Assembly (NCBI GenBank): GCA_025457915.1
Contig: JALOTL010000012.1
Span: 37,729-101,728, forward strand
Direction of reading: 5' to 3'
Origin: Spirochaetota bacterium
GTDB taxonomy: Bacteria; Spirochaetota; UBA4802; UBA5550
Length of the DNA: 64,000 nt
Positions within the stretch are counted from its first letter, which is position 1. Each line of letters opens with the position of its first letter. Made by a program: the position numbers and the translations under genes. This document shows, in pieces, positions 19,336 to 28,258 of this stretch. Below the pieces are notes generated by a model that was given only the letters and a program-made list of their open reading frames with translations, was not told where the DNA came from and did not search any database.

Positions 19336-19419
19336 GATTTAGTCAAAAAAATATTAAGGCCTCTGTCAATTATTTTTTACTATCTATCATTCACCCGAGG
19401 GGGGCGGAACCTGCGGGAA

Positions 19420-19476
19420 AATCTCATAGAATATATTTTTTATGAGATTCCGGTATTTGTTTCACAAAACCGGAAT
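19420..19476. other. Two overlapping inverted repeats
   Basis: AATCTCATA (19420-19428) pairs with TATGAGATT (19441-19449), and ATTCCGGT (19447-19454) pairs with ACCGGAAT (19469-19476). The two share bases, so the RNA could fold in either of two exclusive ways. It sits between the stop of the SDR gene at 19540 and the lipoproteins, and may end the SDR transcript. Confidence 0.4.
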
Positions 19477-19539
19477 GACAAGGTACCTTTAATTTCGTGA
19501 ATTAATGTAATTATAATCGAAGCACAATATTTTAATAAG

Positions 19540-20361
19540 TTATTTCGTTCTTCCCTCAAAGTGCTTCATTGAATTGCCGCTTCCAAAGAGAGTAAGAATT
19601 CCATCAAAAATGACTGTCGGAAAAAGTTTGCAAAAACGCATCAGAAACATGCTGCCTGCAGGAAGCATGACAGTGGGGATTTCTTTTTTAACAGCACGCA
19701 CAACTTTTTTTGCAACCTCATCCGGTTTTAGAAACGGCTGAAAGAGCAGCTGTTTAAATCCTTTAAACATTCCAGTATCAATGATATATGGGCACACACA
19801 GGTTATATTTACGCCTTTAACTTTCATGGCAGCGAGTTCACGCCTGAGCGATTCAGAAAATCCCACTTCAGCGAATTTGCTTGCGCAGTAATCCGCCAAG
19901 AAAGGCATGCCAAGGATGCCGCCTGCAGAAGCGATATTGACTACAGTACCGCTGTTGCGCTTAACCATGTCCGGCAGAAATTCTTTTGTAAACAAGATGT
20001 GGCCCCAGAAATTAATGTTCATTGTACGCTCCATCTCTTCGAGGGACAAATCAAGAAATGATTTTCCATATACGATTCCAGCGTTATTTACAAGAACATC
20101 AATTGTGCTGAAATCTTTCCTGATTTTTTTTATAACACCGGCAACCTGGATTTTGTTCGAAATATCGCAGACATATGATGCAGCTTTAATTCCAGATTCT
20201 TTCACTTCCAGCAATGTTGCAGCAGCAGCTTCTCTGTTGATATCAATAATGGCCAGATTCGCTTTTTCCTTTGCAAAAAAATACGCCATCCGTTTTCCAA
20301 TTCCGCTTCCTGCTCCGGTTATTATTATATTTTTATTTAAAAGATTAATCACTTTATTCAC
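19540..20361 (-). CDS. Short-chain dehydrogenase/reductase
   Basis: 273-residue NAD(P)-dependent oxidoreductase of the classical SDR fold: cofactor loop TGAGSGIG, Asp after strand two (AIIDIN) favouring NAD(H), NNAGI, catalytic Ser in NIASAGG and YCASK. The C-terminal ~40 residues are hydrophobic and basic (LPAGSMFLMRFCKLFP), as in membrane-associated retinol/17beta-hydroxysteroid dehydrogenases of the SDR16C/HSD17B type. The first start is GTG with little ribosome site; a second GTG three codons on has AAAGG about 8 bases upstream and is equally possible. The gene at 20389 lies 27 bp upstream on the same strand. A lipophilic alcohol or ketone substrate is likely. Confidence 0.82.
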   Translation of the reverse strand: MNKVINLLNKNIIITGAGSGIGKRMAYFFAKEKANLAIIDINREAAAATLLEVKESGIKAASYVCDISNKIQVAGVIKKIRKDFSTIDVLVNNAGIVYGKSFLDLSLEEMERTMNINFWGHILFTKEFLPDMVKRNSGTVVNIASAGGILGMPFLADYCASKFAEVGFSESLRRELAAMKVKGVNITCVCPYIIDTGMFKGFKQLLFQPFLKPDEVAKKVVRAVKKEIPTVMLPAGSMFLMRFCKLFPTVIFDGILTLFGSGNSMKHFEGRTK

Positions 20362-20388
20362 CTTTAACTTTATAAAAATTCTGACTGC

Positions 20389-21027
20389 TTATTTTTTATA
20401 TAGAATAAAACCTGAGGGATTTATAGATCCTCCGCCAAGATCCATATAGCCAAATCCGATATAAAGATTCCCGTTTATTTTCCGGATCTCATCGCGCATT
20501 GAACTGACAATAATATCACTATTAAATGATTTATAAACCACATGATACGAATCCTTATTGTCAAAAACCGATTTGCCAATATGGGTTTTCATCTTACGCT
20601 CGAGTATCCTTTTATTTGGCGCTCCGGCGCTATTCTGTTTAATAATAAAAATATTAAATCCTTCGCCTTCATTGTTTTTTAATGGAGAAAATTTTTTCCC
20701 CGTCCACTTTCCTTTTCCGAAAAAATTATCAGTAAACACCTGAACCGCAGGCGCCATTATTCCTCCGGGATGATTCATTGCAGAAAATTCACCGGAAAAA
20801 TCTCCGGCATCCGGCGCAGGCGCAGAATAAAACAGCTGAAAAAAATCTGATTTAGACAGGGCAAGAATTTGCTTAACGTCTGCTTTTTCGGAAGAGCAGC
20901 CTAATATTTCACTCATGGGTTTATTCGTATATGCGCCGCCTTTCTGCATTATATTAATAAAGACTATCCCTATAATTAATGCTGCAACTGCTCCTGAAAC
21001 AATCAGAATTTTGTGAATAATTTTCAT
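20389..21027 (-). CDS. Membrane-anchored protein of unknown function
   Basis: 212 residues. One N-terminal helix (~6-27) with no clear cleavage site makes a signal anchor; the rest is outside the cytoplasm. Distinct segments are FSGEFSAMNHPGG, KGKWTGKKFSPL, GEGFNIFI, a C-terminal strand DSYHVVYKSF and NLYIGFGYMDLGGGSINP. This looks like a conserved small enzyme-like or lipid-binding module, but I do not recognise a named family. AGGAGT stands six bases before the ATG. It lies in a same-strand series with the SDR and, further upstream, DUF362, so it may belong to that process. Confidence 0.6.
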   Translation of the reverse strand: MKIIHKILIVSGAVAALIIGIVFINIMQKGGAYTNKPMSEILGCSSEKADVKQILALSKSDFFQLFYSAPAPDAGDFSGEFSAMNHPGGIMAPAVQVFTDNFFGKGKWTGKKFSPLKNNEGEGFNIFIIKQNSAGAPNKRILERKMKTHIGKSVFDNKDSYHVVYKSFNSDIIVSSMRDEIRKINGNLYIGFGYMDLGGGSINPSGFILYKK

Positions 21028-21147
21028 AGTCTTACTCCTGTTTTTTATAAACTTTGTTAGAACAATCTCAAACCAGTTATATTAAAATGCGGCTCTTCCT
21101 ATGGAAAGACTCAAGTATTAATATATTTTATTGTAGCATGTTTGAAT

Positions 21148-22560
21148 TCAAATCCTTTTAATAAGCCCCTTCTTCAGAAAATGACTTATATCCTGAAGGT
21201 ATCTTCCATTAATAATTTTCATAAATGAAGCGATCATCATATTGCCTACAAGAGGAAGCACCTGTGAAGGCGAATAGAGGGGCGTGGGTATACCCAGTCT
21301 TCCACGGATAACCTGAGTGAGCTCCACCGCTGTTGCATAGCAGCTGTCAATTCTAGTTATTTTTTTTGCGTTTTTAATTTTTGCTTCTGAACAGCTTCCT
21401 ATTAAAAACACCTCGCTACCTTTAGCATCAATTTCCTTATCATATTTCCCCACGACTAAAACTGCAGGTCTTGCTTTGGAAAAAGCCGCGCTTCCGGCAT
21501 AACGTTCATTGAACCCGAAAAACATTTTAATTCCCATCACGCATCCGGTAAGACACTTCATGTCATCGTGACTTCTGGCCGGGCCCCAGTAGAATCTGAT
21601 CGGCGACTTCAGCCTCTTCAGTTCTTTTTCTATGTCCTGCCAGCGATAAAACTCATCATCATAGGGAAGAATTTTTTTCGCGTGCTCATCCAGCGCCTTT
21701 ATGGTTTTTATATCTCCGATCAGATTCAGCTCTTTAAGTTTTGCAGGTTTATATCCCCTTTCAACAGCTCTCTGAAGATACGGGACATCAGTAATATTAT
21801 ATCCAAGAAGTCTTGCGGCTGCGATATCTACAGCAAGGGGATTAATTCCCATTAGAATCAGACCAAGCCGCCTTGGAGTCGGCACTGCTTCATTGCCTAC
21901 TCCGACATCGATCGCATCCATGATTATGAAATCCGGGTATCCTGCTTCAATCAGATCAACGATCTTGTCATTCAGCATAAAATCATGTCTTATGGCTCTC
22001 TCGTCATCAGAGATAATGCCGATGTTTAATTTTACTGCACCGGTCATGGAACTCACACAGTGGCATTTCAGCTTGGGGAGATAAACATACGAATCTGCAT
22101 TTGCCATTTTTTCCGATATTCTTAAATTATCATGCACCTTTCCGCCGATAAAAGCGCTCTTTCTTTTTTCTTCATCGATACAGAATGCCTTAACAGAAAT
22201 TTTTGACTGGCGGTTGACTTCTGAAGTAACTTTGTAATAATTGGAATATTTATATGTTAATCTGGTTGGATATCCAATCGCAGTTTTTTCACCCATATCA
22301 ATGCGTGATACGCCAACGGATTTTGACAGCACACTGAGTGATGCTTTAACCAGTGCCGGATCAGTATAAGCAGTTGATCCATATTTTCCTTTTTTAGTGG
22401 CATAAACAACATTTGGTTTTACAAAAATTTTTCCTTCAGGTTTATATCCGAAAATCTTCATCCCATCCATGATGATGCTTTCCATTTTTTCAGGATTATA
22501 TTCATCGCAGAATTTAATCATAACCCTGAAATCTTTCCTGTTAAGGCCGTGTTCATCCAT
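21148..22560 (-). CDS. DUF362 domain protein
   Basis: 470 residues. The DUF362 core covers ~35-270: GKIFVKPNVV, RIDMGEK, LPKLKCHC, TGAVKLNIGI, and GINPLAVDIAAARLLGY. DUF362 proteins are usually found with ferredoxins in anaerobes; their reaction is unknown. The C-terminal third has scattered Cys (LTGCVMGIK, GSCSEA, DSCYATA) but no ferredoxin-type CxxCxxC, unlike many relatives where a ferredoxin is fused. The separate ferredoxin-like gene at 23603 may supply that part. AGGAGA stands before the ATG, and 10 bp separate it from the MBL gene upstream. Redox or metal-cofactor work is inferred from context only. Confidence 0.78.
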   Translation of the reverse strand: MDEHGLNRKDFRVMIKFCDEYNPEKMESIIMDGMKIFGYKPEGKIFVKPNVVYATKKGKYGSTAYTDPALVKASLSVLSKSVGVSRIDMGEKTAIGYPTRLTYKYSNYYKVTSEVNRQSKISVKAFCIDEEKRKSAFIGGKVHDNLRISEKMANADSYVYLPKLKCHCVSSMTGAVKLNIGIISDDERAIRHDFMLNDKIVDLIEAGYPDFIIMDAIDVGVGNEAVPTPRRLGLILMGINPLAVDIAAARLLGYNITDVPYLQRAVERGYKPAKLKELNLIGDIKTIKALDEHAKKILPYDDEFYRWQDIEKELKRLKSPIRFYWGPARSHDDMKCLTGCVMGIKMFFGFNERYAGSAAFSKARPAVLVVGKYDKEIDAKGSEVFLIGSCSEAKIKNAKKITRIDSCYATAVELTQVIRGRLGIPTPLYSPSQVLPLVGNMMIASFMKIINGRYLQDISHFLKKGLIKRI

Positions 22561-22570
22561 TCAGGTTCTC

Positions 22571-23584
22571 CTATAAGATAATTTCTTTCCCAACTTTAAC
22601 AACTGACAGTTTTCCGGGAAATGCTTCTTTAAATTTTTTTATTGCTGCATCCGATGTGTCATGAGGGGAAAGAACAATTTTTGCAGGATTGATTTTTTTA
22701 ATGGCATGGAGTCCCGCATCAAGATCGCCATCATTCAGTCCTGACCAGGGAGGTGCGTCTTTTGCAATTATATATTGCGGATCAATAGGACCAATCTTGC
22801 CTCTTCCGCCGTGAACAGGATAGTGCAGTCCGCCTATAATAGCATAGATCGGCTCGTTAAACAGCATGGCCGCTCTTTCAGCAATTCTTTCAATCGAAGG
22901 ATGGCCGCATCCGATTATTAGCACAATTCCCTTGCCTTTAATATTTACAGCAATACTCTGTTCATATATTTTGCCCATTAAAAAAAGATGCCTTGGTATT
23001 GCTCCCATTGAAGCTACGCCCTTTTTAATAATAAAAGGATCTTTGCTTATATTAATTTCAGATACAGTATCCCATGGTGACGGCAATAATTTTTCAGGTG
23101 AATAAACTTTAACAGCAGGCAGATCTGACTTTCCATTTGATAAAGAAAATGTTCCTGCCTGCTGGTTTTTCATTCCTCCCACGTGATCAGGATGCATATG
23201 ACTGAAATATAAAATACTTATGTCAGAAATTCGTACACCGAGAGTTTTCATGTTCTGTAATAGCGGAGAAGGATGTTCATTTTTCATATTGTATCCAACA
23301 TCAAGAAGTATTACAGTATCATCTGCTTTGATAAGATATGAAACTCCGGGTTCTGTTTTTAATTGAGGCGAGTCGGAAAAATAATCTATTAGCGGAAGTA
23401 TAGAAAGTCTTTCAACAGATCCGTTAAACGAAAGTTTCGGGTATTTTGCATCCTGATATTCCCTGTCAGAGGCGATTTTACCTTTCTTGACCTGGATTGT
23501 TTTTACTGTTAAAAAAGCCGCAATTGCAATAAACAGAATAGCAGGTATTATTCCGCTGATGATTAATATTTTTTTTAGTTTCAC
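22571..23584 (-). CDS. Membrane-anchored metallo-beta-lactamase-fold hydrolase
   Basis: 337 residues. A helix at ~6-27 anchors an exported catalytic domain. The metal motif is SHMHPDHVGG (HxHxDH); a Gly-Cys-Gly-His (GCGHPS) gives the next His and a late SPHDTSD the last. Overall pattern and the LDVGYN strand match MBL proteins of the dihydropterin/AB5-phosphate-synthase-like branch. It probably binds two metals and hydrolyses an ester, lactone or phosphate outside the cytoplasm. The start is GTG behind GGGGGA. It lies 10 bp from the DUF362 gene and 18 bp from the iron-sulfur gene: one operon of three. Confidence 0.8.
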   Translation of the reverse strand: MKLKKILIISGIIPAILFIAIAAFLTVKTIQVKKGKIASDREYQDAKYPKLSFNGSVERLSILPLIDYFSDSPQLKTEPGVSYLIKADDTVILLDVGYNMKNEHPSPLLQNMKTLGVRISDISILYFSHMHPDHVGGMKNQQAGTFSLSNGKSDLPAVKVYSPEKLLPSPWDTVSEINISKDPFIIKKGVASMGAIPRHLFLMGKIYEQSIAVNIKGKGIVLIIGCGHPSIERIAERAAMLFNEPIYAIIGGLHYPVHGGRGKIGPIDPQYIIAKDAPPWSGLNDGDLDAGLHAIKKINPAKIVLSPHDTSDAAIKKFKEAFPGKLSVVKVGKEIIL

Positions 23585-23602
23585 TTTACATCCCCCGGTA
23601 TT

Positions 23603-24508
23603 TTAATTATGATCTGCAAATTCATTTTTTACAATATTAATATCAAGCGGTACCGGTTTTTCCGGATCGCGATAAAATGATAATGCTTTTTCAGGACAAT
23701 TTTCCAGGCACAGCCCGCATCCGATACAGATTTCCCTGTCATATAAAAATTTCTTTTCAGTCTTATTCACTTTTATCGCATTCATTGGACAAACTTCAGC
23801 GCAGTTCCCGTGCCATTTACACCTTGATTCATTGAATTTAACAGAATAACCGGATTTTGCTGTCATTGATAATTTTTTATTGAACCTGGCTGCAAATTTA
23901 GTGGCCTTTAAACTCACGCAGGTATCAGGGTGACAGTTGCATATTATCCCGGTACTTCCGCCTGTTGCAACTTTAAAGAAGGCCTGGGTAATGTATCCCA
24001 TGCTTCTGAATTTTAATATCAGCGCAAGAGCGTCTTTCTGGGATATTTTTCTTGAATTATATTTCTGTCCATGCTCAAGCCAGAATGAGGAGAGCCCTTT
24101 GCCTACCGCAAGGCATGAAAGAATATTTTCATCCCTGTCGCCAAGAGCAACCTTGCAGGGACAGTCCATAACAGCAATATGCTCAGGTTCCTGGAATATA
24201 ATCTTATACGCATATTTAAACGGGATCATTCTTTTATTTTCAGGCGATATTGCTGATATATTTTCATTGAGGGTAATAATTTTCTTGGTATCGCTGAATG
24301 AAAGCACCTTGGCATGATAACGCGAAAATCCCATTGAAAGGACAGCTTTTAATGGCTTAAACCAGGATAAATAATCAGACAGGAATTTTAAAAGATAATA
24401 GATAAATTTTACATAGGGGTGATAGAATTTGAAATATATATAATTATGAATAAAGCGGTCAAATCTCCTGCCATGTTTTTTCAGCATTATTTTTGTAGAT
24501 TCTTTCAT
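23603..24508 (-). CDS. Iron-sulfur protein with ferredoxin domain and extra Cys cluster
   Basis: ~301 residues. The C-terminal ferredoxin domain has two motifs: CKWHGNCAEVCP, where the usual second Cys is His, and a canonical CIGCGLCLENCP. Before it, a Cys-rich block DCPCKVALG, LSCLAVG and IICNCHPDTC could bind a further cluster or zinc. The N-terminal ~60 residues are basic and aromatic. It is probably an electron carrier or a maturation factor for its DUF362 and MBL neighbours. Start at 24508 is preferred because GAGG lies upstream; the in-frame ATG at 24523 has no ribosome site. Confidence 0.75.
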   Translation of the reverse strand: MKESTKIMLKKHGRRFDRFIHNYIYFKFYHPYVKFIYYLLKFLSDYLSWFKPLKAVLSMGFSRYHAKVLSFSDTKKIITLNENISAISPENKRMIPFKYAYKIIFQEPEHIAVMDCPCKVALGDRDENILSCLAVGKGLSSFWLEHGQKYNSRKISQKDALALILKFRSMGYITQAFFKVATGGSTGIICNCHPDTCVSLKATKFAARFNKKLSMTAKSGYSVKFNESRCKWHGNCAEVCPMNAIKVNKTEKKFLYDREICIGCGLCLENCPEKALSFYRDPEKPVPLDINIVKNEFADHN

Positions 24509-24578
24509 AATGACTGGCCTCATAAAAAAGAGATCTGATTAAATATTGATCCAGCATAAGATAGTATGAATGCAAAGA

Positions 24579-24625
24579 AATCACCTGCAATGTGACCAAA
24601 TCTTATGATTGCATTGCAGGTGATT
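24579..24625 (-). terminator. Terminator hairpin after the acyl-CoA dehydrogenase operon
   Basis: Perfect 14-bp inverted repeat AATCACCTGCAATG (24579-24592) and its complement (24612-24625) around a 19-nt loop, 68 bases past the stop of the minus-strand dehydrogenase. It separates the long catabolic operon from the iron-sulfur/DUF362 operon. Confidence 0.65.
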
Positions 24626-24692
24626 GCTGAATTTTGCGAGATAAAACCATTATAAGTGAATAAATAATAGTTTTGATTTGTATTTTTTTTTA

Positions 24693-25862
24693 TTAAGCAA
24701 ATTTACTTAACACATCCCGGGCAATTAAAACCCTCTGTATTTCTGAAGTCCCCTCGCCTATATCACCAAGTTTTGCGTCACGATATAATCTTTCAACAGG
24801 GAATTCGCTGATATATCCATACCCGCCGAAAACCTGAACTGCCATATTCGCGCACTTGACAGCATGTTCGCTTGCGAAAAGTTTAGCGCATGATGCCAGT
24901 ATCTGTGCATCCGGCTTGTTTATTTCCTTGGCCCACGCAGCCTGAAAGATCAGAAGTCTTGATGTATCAGTCATAATAAGCATATCTGCAAGCTTGAATC
25001 CTATTTCCTGGAATCTGTTGAGAAATCTTCCGAAAACTTTTCTTTCCTTTGAATATGCATTGGCATAATCAAGGCATGCTGATGCAATACCAAGACATAC
25101 TGTTGCCATGCCGATTCTGCCGTATTCAAGTGTCTTCATAGCCTGAATAAAACCTTTTCCAACTTCGCCGAGAACTGCGCTTTCAGGAACTTCGCAGTCC
25201 TCAAGAAAAATTTCAGCAGTTGGTGAACCGCGGAATCCCATTTTATCAAACGGTTTGCCCACGACGAATCCGGGTGTTTTGCTGTCAACAATGAAACATG
25301 TAACTCCGCCTCCGGGACCTGCATCCCTGTCATTATATGCAAAAATCAGAGCCACGTCGCAGATCGGTGCATTCGTGATAAATGTTTTGGCTCCATTGAG
25401 AACCCATTTATTGCCTTTTTTTACTGCAGTAGTTTTCATGCTTACAGCGTCTGAACCGGCTTCAGGCTCAGTAAGGCCGAAAGCGCCGATAATATCTCCC
25501 TTGATTATTGGAACAAGATATTTCTTTTTTTGCTCGTCTGATCCAAACAGTTTAAGAGGCATACCGAATAGCCCGCAGCTTGCGCCTGCAGAAAGAAAAG
25601 TTGAAGCGCATGCCTTGGCAACCTGCTCGCTGGCGATTACATGACTTATTAAATCAATGCTTGATCCGCCGTATTTTTCGTCATGAAGCATGCCGAGATA
25701 ACCGATCGAGGCAAGTTTTTTTATATTTTCTTTTATCAAAACATTAACTTCGTCCTTGGATGCCTTATCAAGCATCTGCGCCCTGGGTTCAAGTTCCTTC
25801 TTGCAGAAATTTTTAAAATTTTCCAGGATCATTGTTTGTTCTTCACTATAATCGTAATTCAT
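24693..25862 (-). CDS. Acyl-CoA dehydrogenase 1
   Basis: 389-residue FAD-dependent alpha,beta-dehydrogenase of acyl-CoA. Signature segments: FGLTEPEAGSDA, GAKTFITNAPICD, the FAD contact QVFGGYGYISEFPVERLYRD, and GEGTSEIQR with the Glu370 that normally abstracts the alpha proton. The start at 25862 has AAGGAGG five bases upstream; an upstream ATG at 25958 would add 32 unrelated residues and is rejected. It is the last gene of the long minus-strand array, 13 bp after a second dehydrogenase. The two may work on successive substrates or form a mixed tetramer like steroid alpha2beta2 enzymes. Electrons would go to ETF; no etf genes are in the window. Confidence 0.93.
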   Translation of the reverse strand: MNYDYSEEQTMILENFKNFCKKELEPRAQMLDKASKDEVNVLIKENIKKLASIGYLGMLHDEKYGGSSIDLISHVIASEQVAKACASTFLSAGASCGLFGMPLKLFGSDEQKKKYLVPIIKGDIIGAFGLTEPEAGSDAVSMKTTAVKKGNKWVLNGAKTFITNAPICDVALIFAYNDRDAGPGGGVTCFIVDSKTPGFVVGKPFDKMGFRGSPTAEIFLEDCEVPESAVLGEVGKGFIQAMKTLEYGRIGMATVCLGIASACLDYANAYSKERKVFGRFLNRFQEIGFKLADMLIMTDTSRLLIFQAAWAKEINKPDAQILASCAKLFASEHAVKCANMAVQVFGGYGYISEFPVERLYRDAKLGDIGEGTSEIQRVLIARDVLSKFA

Positions 25863-25875
25863 ATCAGCCTCCTTT

Positions 25876-27027
25876 TTACATGAAACCCAGCAATCGTGAT
25901 AGGATATATCTCTGTATTTCTGAAGTGCCTCCGCCGATCTGTGCGAGCTTGGCATCACGCAGCATTCTTTCTATTGGGTAATCATGAATATATCCGTATC
26001 CTCCAAATACCTGGATTGCTTCAGAAGCCGCCTGCAGTCCCCAATCACCGACAAAGGCTTTGGCAACAGAAAGATGCCTGTGGTTGAGCGCTTTGCCTGT
26101 ATCCTTGTCGTGGGCAACCTGATACACGAGCATCTTCGCTGCTTCCATTGTAACTTTTATGTCTGCAAGCTTATGCTGAATTGCCTGAAATTCTTTGATA
26201 GGCTTTTCAAACTGCTGCCGCTCTGTGGCGTATTTCGCAGCCTCTTCGAGCATGAATCGGAGACCGCCGACAAAAGGTGCAAGCAGAGCGCTTCGATCCC
26301 ATGAGAGTGTTTCATGTGTATATGCGAATGCCTTTCCCACTTCACCAAGCAGATTTTCCTCCGGGACTTCACAGTTTGATAGAAAAACTTCAGAAGTTGT
26401 AGAGGCTCTCACTCCCATTTTATGAAATGGTTTCCCTGTGGAAAATCCCGGAAAATCTTTTTCAACAATAAAAGCGGTAATTCCGGAGTTGCCGAGCTTC
26501 TTGTCGATCGTTGCAAAAACAACGCAAACGTTGCAGACCGGAGCATTGGTAATGAATGTCTTGGATCCGTTTAAGATCCATTTATCTCCATTTTTTACGG
26601 CTGTTGTTGACATGGAACCTGCGTCTGAACCTGAACCCGGTTCAGTAAGTCCCATGCAGCCTATCCACTCTCCGCTTGCCATTTTTGGAACATATTTTTC
26701 TCTCTGGGCTTTTGATCCGTTCTTGTAAATTGTATCGGTGCATAAATAAGTGTGGGCGCCCATGGCAAGAAGGTGCCCCTGGTCTACACCAGCATGGCCG
26801 AGTGCTTCGCTTGCCACACAGCAGGTTACTACATCTGCACCTGAACCTCCAAGCTCCTCGGGAAAAGGCAGGCCGAGAAGTCCCATATCGCCAAGTTTTT
26901 TCCAGAGTTCCATTGAGAACTCGCTGTTTAAATCCGCTTGTTCGCAGAATCCCACTAACTGGCTTTTTGCGAATTTATAAATATTCTCTCTGAACATTTC
27001 CTGTTCTTCAGTATATCCAAATTCCAT
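25876..27027 (-). CDS. Acyl-CoA dehydrogenase 2, lacking the canonical Glu
   Basis: 383 residues, same fold as its neighbour: MGLTEPGSGSDAG, GSKTFITNAPVCN, QVFGGYGYIHDYPIERMLRD. At the site where the catalytic Glu usually stands it reads GGGTSEIQR (Gly366). The alternative site used by isovaleryl-CoA dehydrogenase falls in LSWDRS, giving Asp244 where Glu is expected. Either Asp244 is the base, or this subunit is catalytically weak and pairs with the adjacent dehydrogenase. AGGAGG precedes the ATG. Its gene lies between maoC and acyl-CoA dehydrogenase 1, so oxidation and hydration steps are encoded together. Confidence 0.92.
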   Translation of the reverse strand: MEFGYTEEQEMFRENIYKFAKSQLVGFCEQADLNSEFSMELWKKLGDMGLLGLPFPEELGGSGADVVTCCVASEALGHAGVDQGHLLAMGAHTYLCTDTIYKNGSKAQREKYVPKMASGEWIGCMGLTEPGSGSDAGSMSTTAVKNGDKWILNGSKTFITNAPVCNVCVVFATIDKKLGNSGITAFIVEKDFPGFSTGKPFHKMGVRASTTSEVFLSNCEVPEENLLGEVGKAFAYTHETLSWDRSALLAPFVGGLRFMLEEAAKYATERQQFEKPIKEFQAIQHKLADIKVTMEAAKMLVYQVAHDKDTGKALNHRHLSVAKAFVGDWGLQAASEAIQVFGGYGYIHDYPIERMLRDAKLAQIGGGTSEIQRYILSRLLGFM

Positions 27028-27068
27028 GCAATTCCTCCTTTTTAATTAAGAGTGATATTTATAAAATA

Positions 27069-27503
27069 TTATTTCAACTTCGGAGGAGGCACAACCAGCC
27101 CTTCGCCTGTTCCGACAACTTCACCCTTCTGATTTGTCCATGTGAGCTTCATTTTAATCCATCTTCTCTCTTCCATTTTTTCAATGACTTCGGTTGTTGC
27201 TGTGATCGTATCACCGATGTACGTAGGAGCCTTAAAGCGGGTTTTAATCTCCAGGGCGATTGTTCCAAGACCGGGGAGTTTTGTTCCCCATACGGGTGCT
27301 ATAAGGCTGTGGGCAATTCCTCCGTGAGCGATTCTTGTTTTAAACGGGGTTTTCTTTGCAAATTCCTCGTTCATGTGCATGGGGTTAAAGTCGCCTGTGA
27401 TTGCAGCGAAGAGCGCAATATCAGTTTCAGTTACAGTTTTACTGAATGATGCTGTTTCGCCGACATTAATTTCATCATAGCTTTTTCCAAGTTCGTATTC
27501 CAT
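27069..27503 (-). CDS. MaoC-like (R)-specific enoyl-CoA hydratase
   Basis: 144 residues, a single hot-dog domain. The hydratase motif is ITGDFNPMHMNEEFAKKTPF, with catalytic Asp38 and His43, followed by RIAHGGIAHS. It adds water to a trans-2-enoyl-CoA to give the (R)-3-hydroxy product. Single-domain MaoC proteins act as homodimers, or, in steroid side-chain degradation, as heterodimers such as ChsH1-ChsH2. Start at 27503 has AGGAGA upstream; the ATG at 27527 is too early. It is the first gene after the tetR gene and probably shares an operon with the two dehydrogenases. Confidence 0.9.
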   Translation of the reverse strand: MEYELGKSYDEINVGETASFSKTVTETDIALFAAITGDFNPMHMNEEFAKKTPFKTRIAHGGIAHSLIAPVWGTKLPGLGTIALEIKTRFKAPTYIGDTITATTEVIEKMEERRWIKMKLTWTNQKGEVVGTGEGLVVPPPKLK

Positions 27504-27540
27504 AATTCTCTCCTTTTTTTGAATCAAATATCTTCACAGC

Positions 27541-27569
27541 ATTGTCATATCAGACTGATGTATGATAAT
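27541..27569 (-). promoter_or_regulatory. Candidate promoter/operator of the maoC operon
   Basis: Two overlapping dyads: ATTGTCATA with TATGATAAT at the ends, and the inner ATCAGACTGAT, which is a perfect palindrome around one base. It lies between the tetR stop and the maoC start, so the regulator may bind here. The sequence does not match the 43148/52571 palindrome. Confidence 0.35.
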
Positions 27570-27589
27570 ACTTTTGTTCTTAATTTAAA

Positions 27590-28213
27590 TCACGGTTTTA
27601 TATCAGATTTTCCGGTCAGTAGCGTAAAAATCTGTTCAGAAATTTTAGCTGCATACAGATCGTAATCGAATGCTTTCCTGTCTATAACGTACTGTATAAT
27701 CATTCCCTGAATTACTGATATTATTATTGCAGTAATGTATTCGACCTCTGTCGTTTTAAAAATTCCCTTTGCAATTCCTTCCTCGATAATTTTACTGCAC
27801 TCAATACGGTAGCTTTTCAGAAGCTTCATGTTTGCTTTATGCATTCGTTCATTACTGTTTGAAAGAGTCCAGAAGTCAAAAATCACTGAAAAATAATCTT
27901 CATCCCTTGCGAGCTCAAAAGCATGTCTCATGAAAATATTAAGCTTTTCAACAGGACTGTCCACGTTTTCAAAACTCTTGTTTAGAAAATTACGGAGATT
28001 TTCATTGATATCTTTCAGAACAGAAACGAGAAGATCCTGTTTGTCCTTGAAATAATAGTGCACAAGACCTGTAGATAATTCAGCTTCTTTTGCTATATCA
28101 CGTATGGTAAAATCATGATAACCTTTTTTGCTTAGAACCCTATAGGCAGCCTTGATAAGCTGAGCCCGTCTCAAGCTGATTTTATCATTGTTCTTTATAT
28201 TTTTCTGATTCAT
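27590..28213 (-). CDS. TetR-family transcriptional regulator
   Basis: 207 residues. N-terminal helix-turn-helix at ~14-60: LIKAAYRVLSKKGYHDFTIR, EAELSTGLVHYYFKDKQDLL. The remainder is an all-helical ligand-binding and dimer domain. The clear HTH plus position inside an acyl-CoA operon points to a repressor released by an acyl-CoA or free intermediate, as with KstR-type or FadR-type TetR proteins. Its gene is in the same direction as the phosphatase gene upstream (45-bp gap). Likely targets in this window are the palindromes at 43148 and 52571 and the dyad at 27541; this assignment is inference. Confidence 0.88.
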   Translation of the reverse strand: MNQKNIKNNDKISLRRAQLIKAAYRVLSKKGYHDFTIRDIAKEAELSTGLVHYYFKDKQDLLVSVLKDINENLRNFLNKSFENVDSPVEKLNIFMRHAFELARDEDYFSVIFDFWTLSNSNERMHKANMKLLKSYRIECSKIIEEGIAKGIFKTTEVEYITAIIISVIQGMIIQYVIDRKAFDYDLYAAKISEQIFTLLTGKSDIKP

Positions 28214-28258
28214 TATTCCCTGCCTTTTAAATTAAAAAAATTATTCATTTTTCAATTA

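Noticed and set aside
27590..28213. Autoregulatory operator directly upstream of tetR
   Set aside because: The 45-bp gap at 28214-28258 is AT-rich with no palindrome resembling 43148 or 52571.
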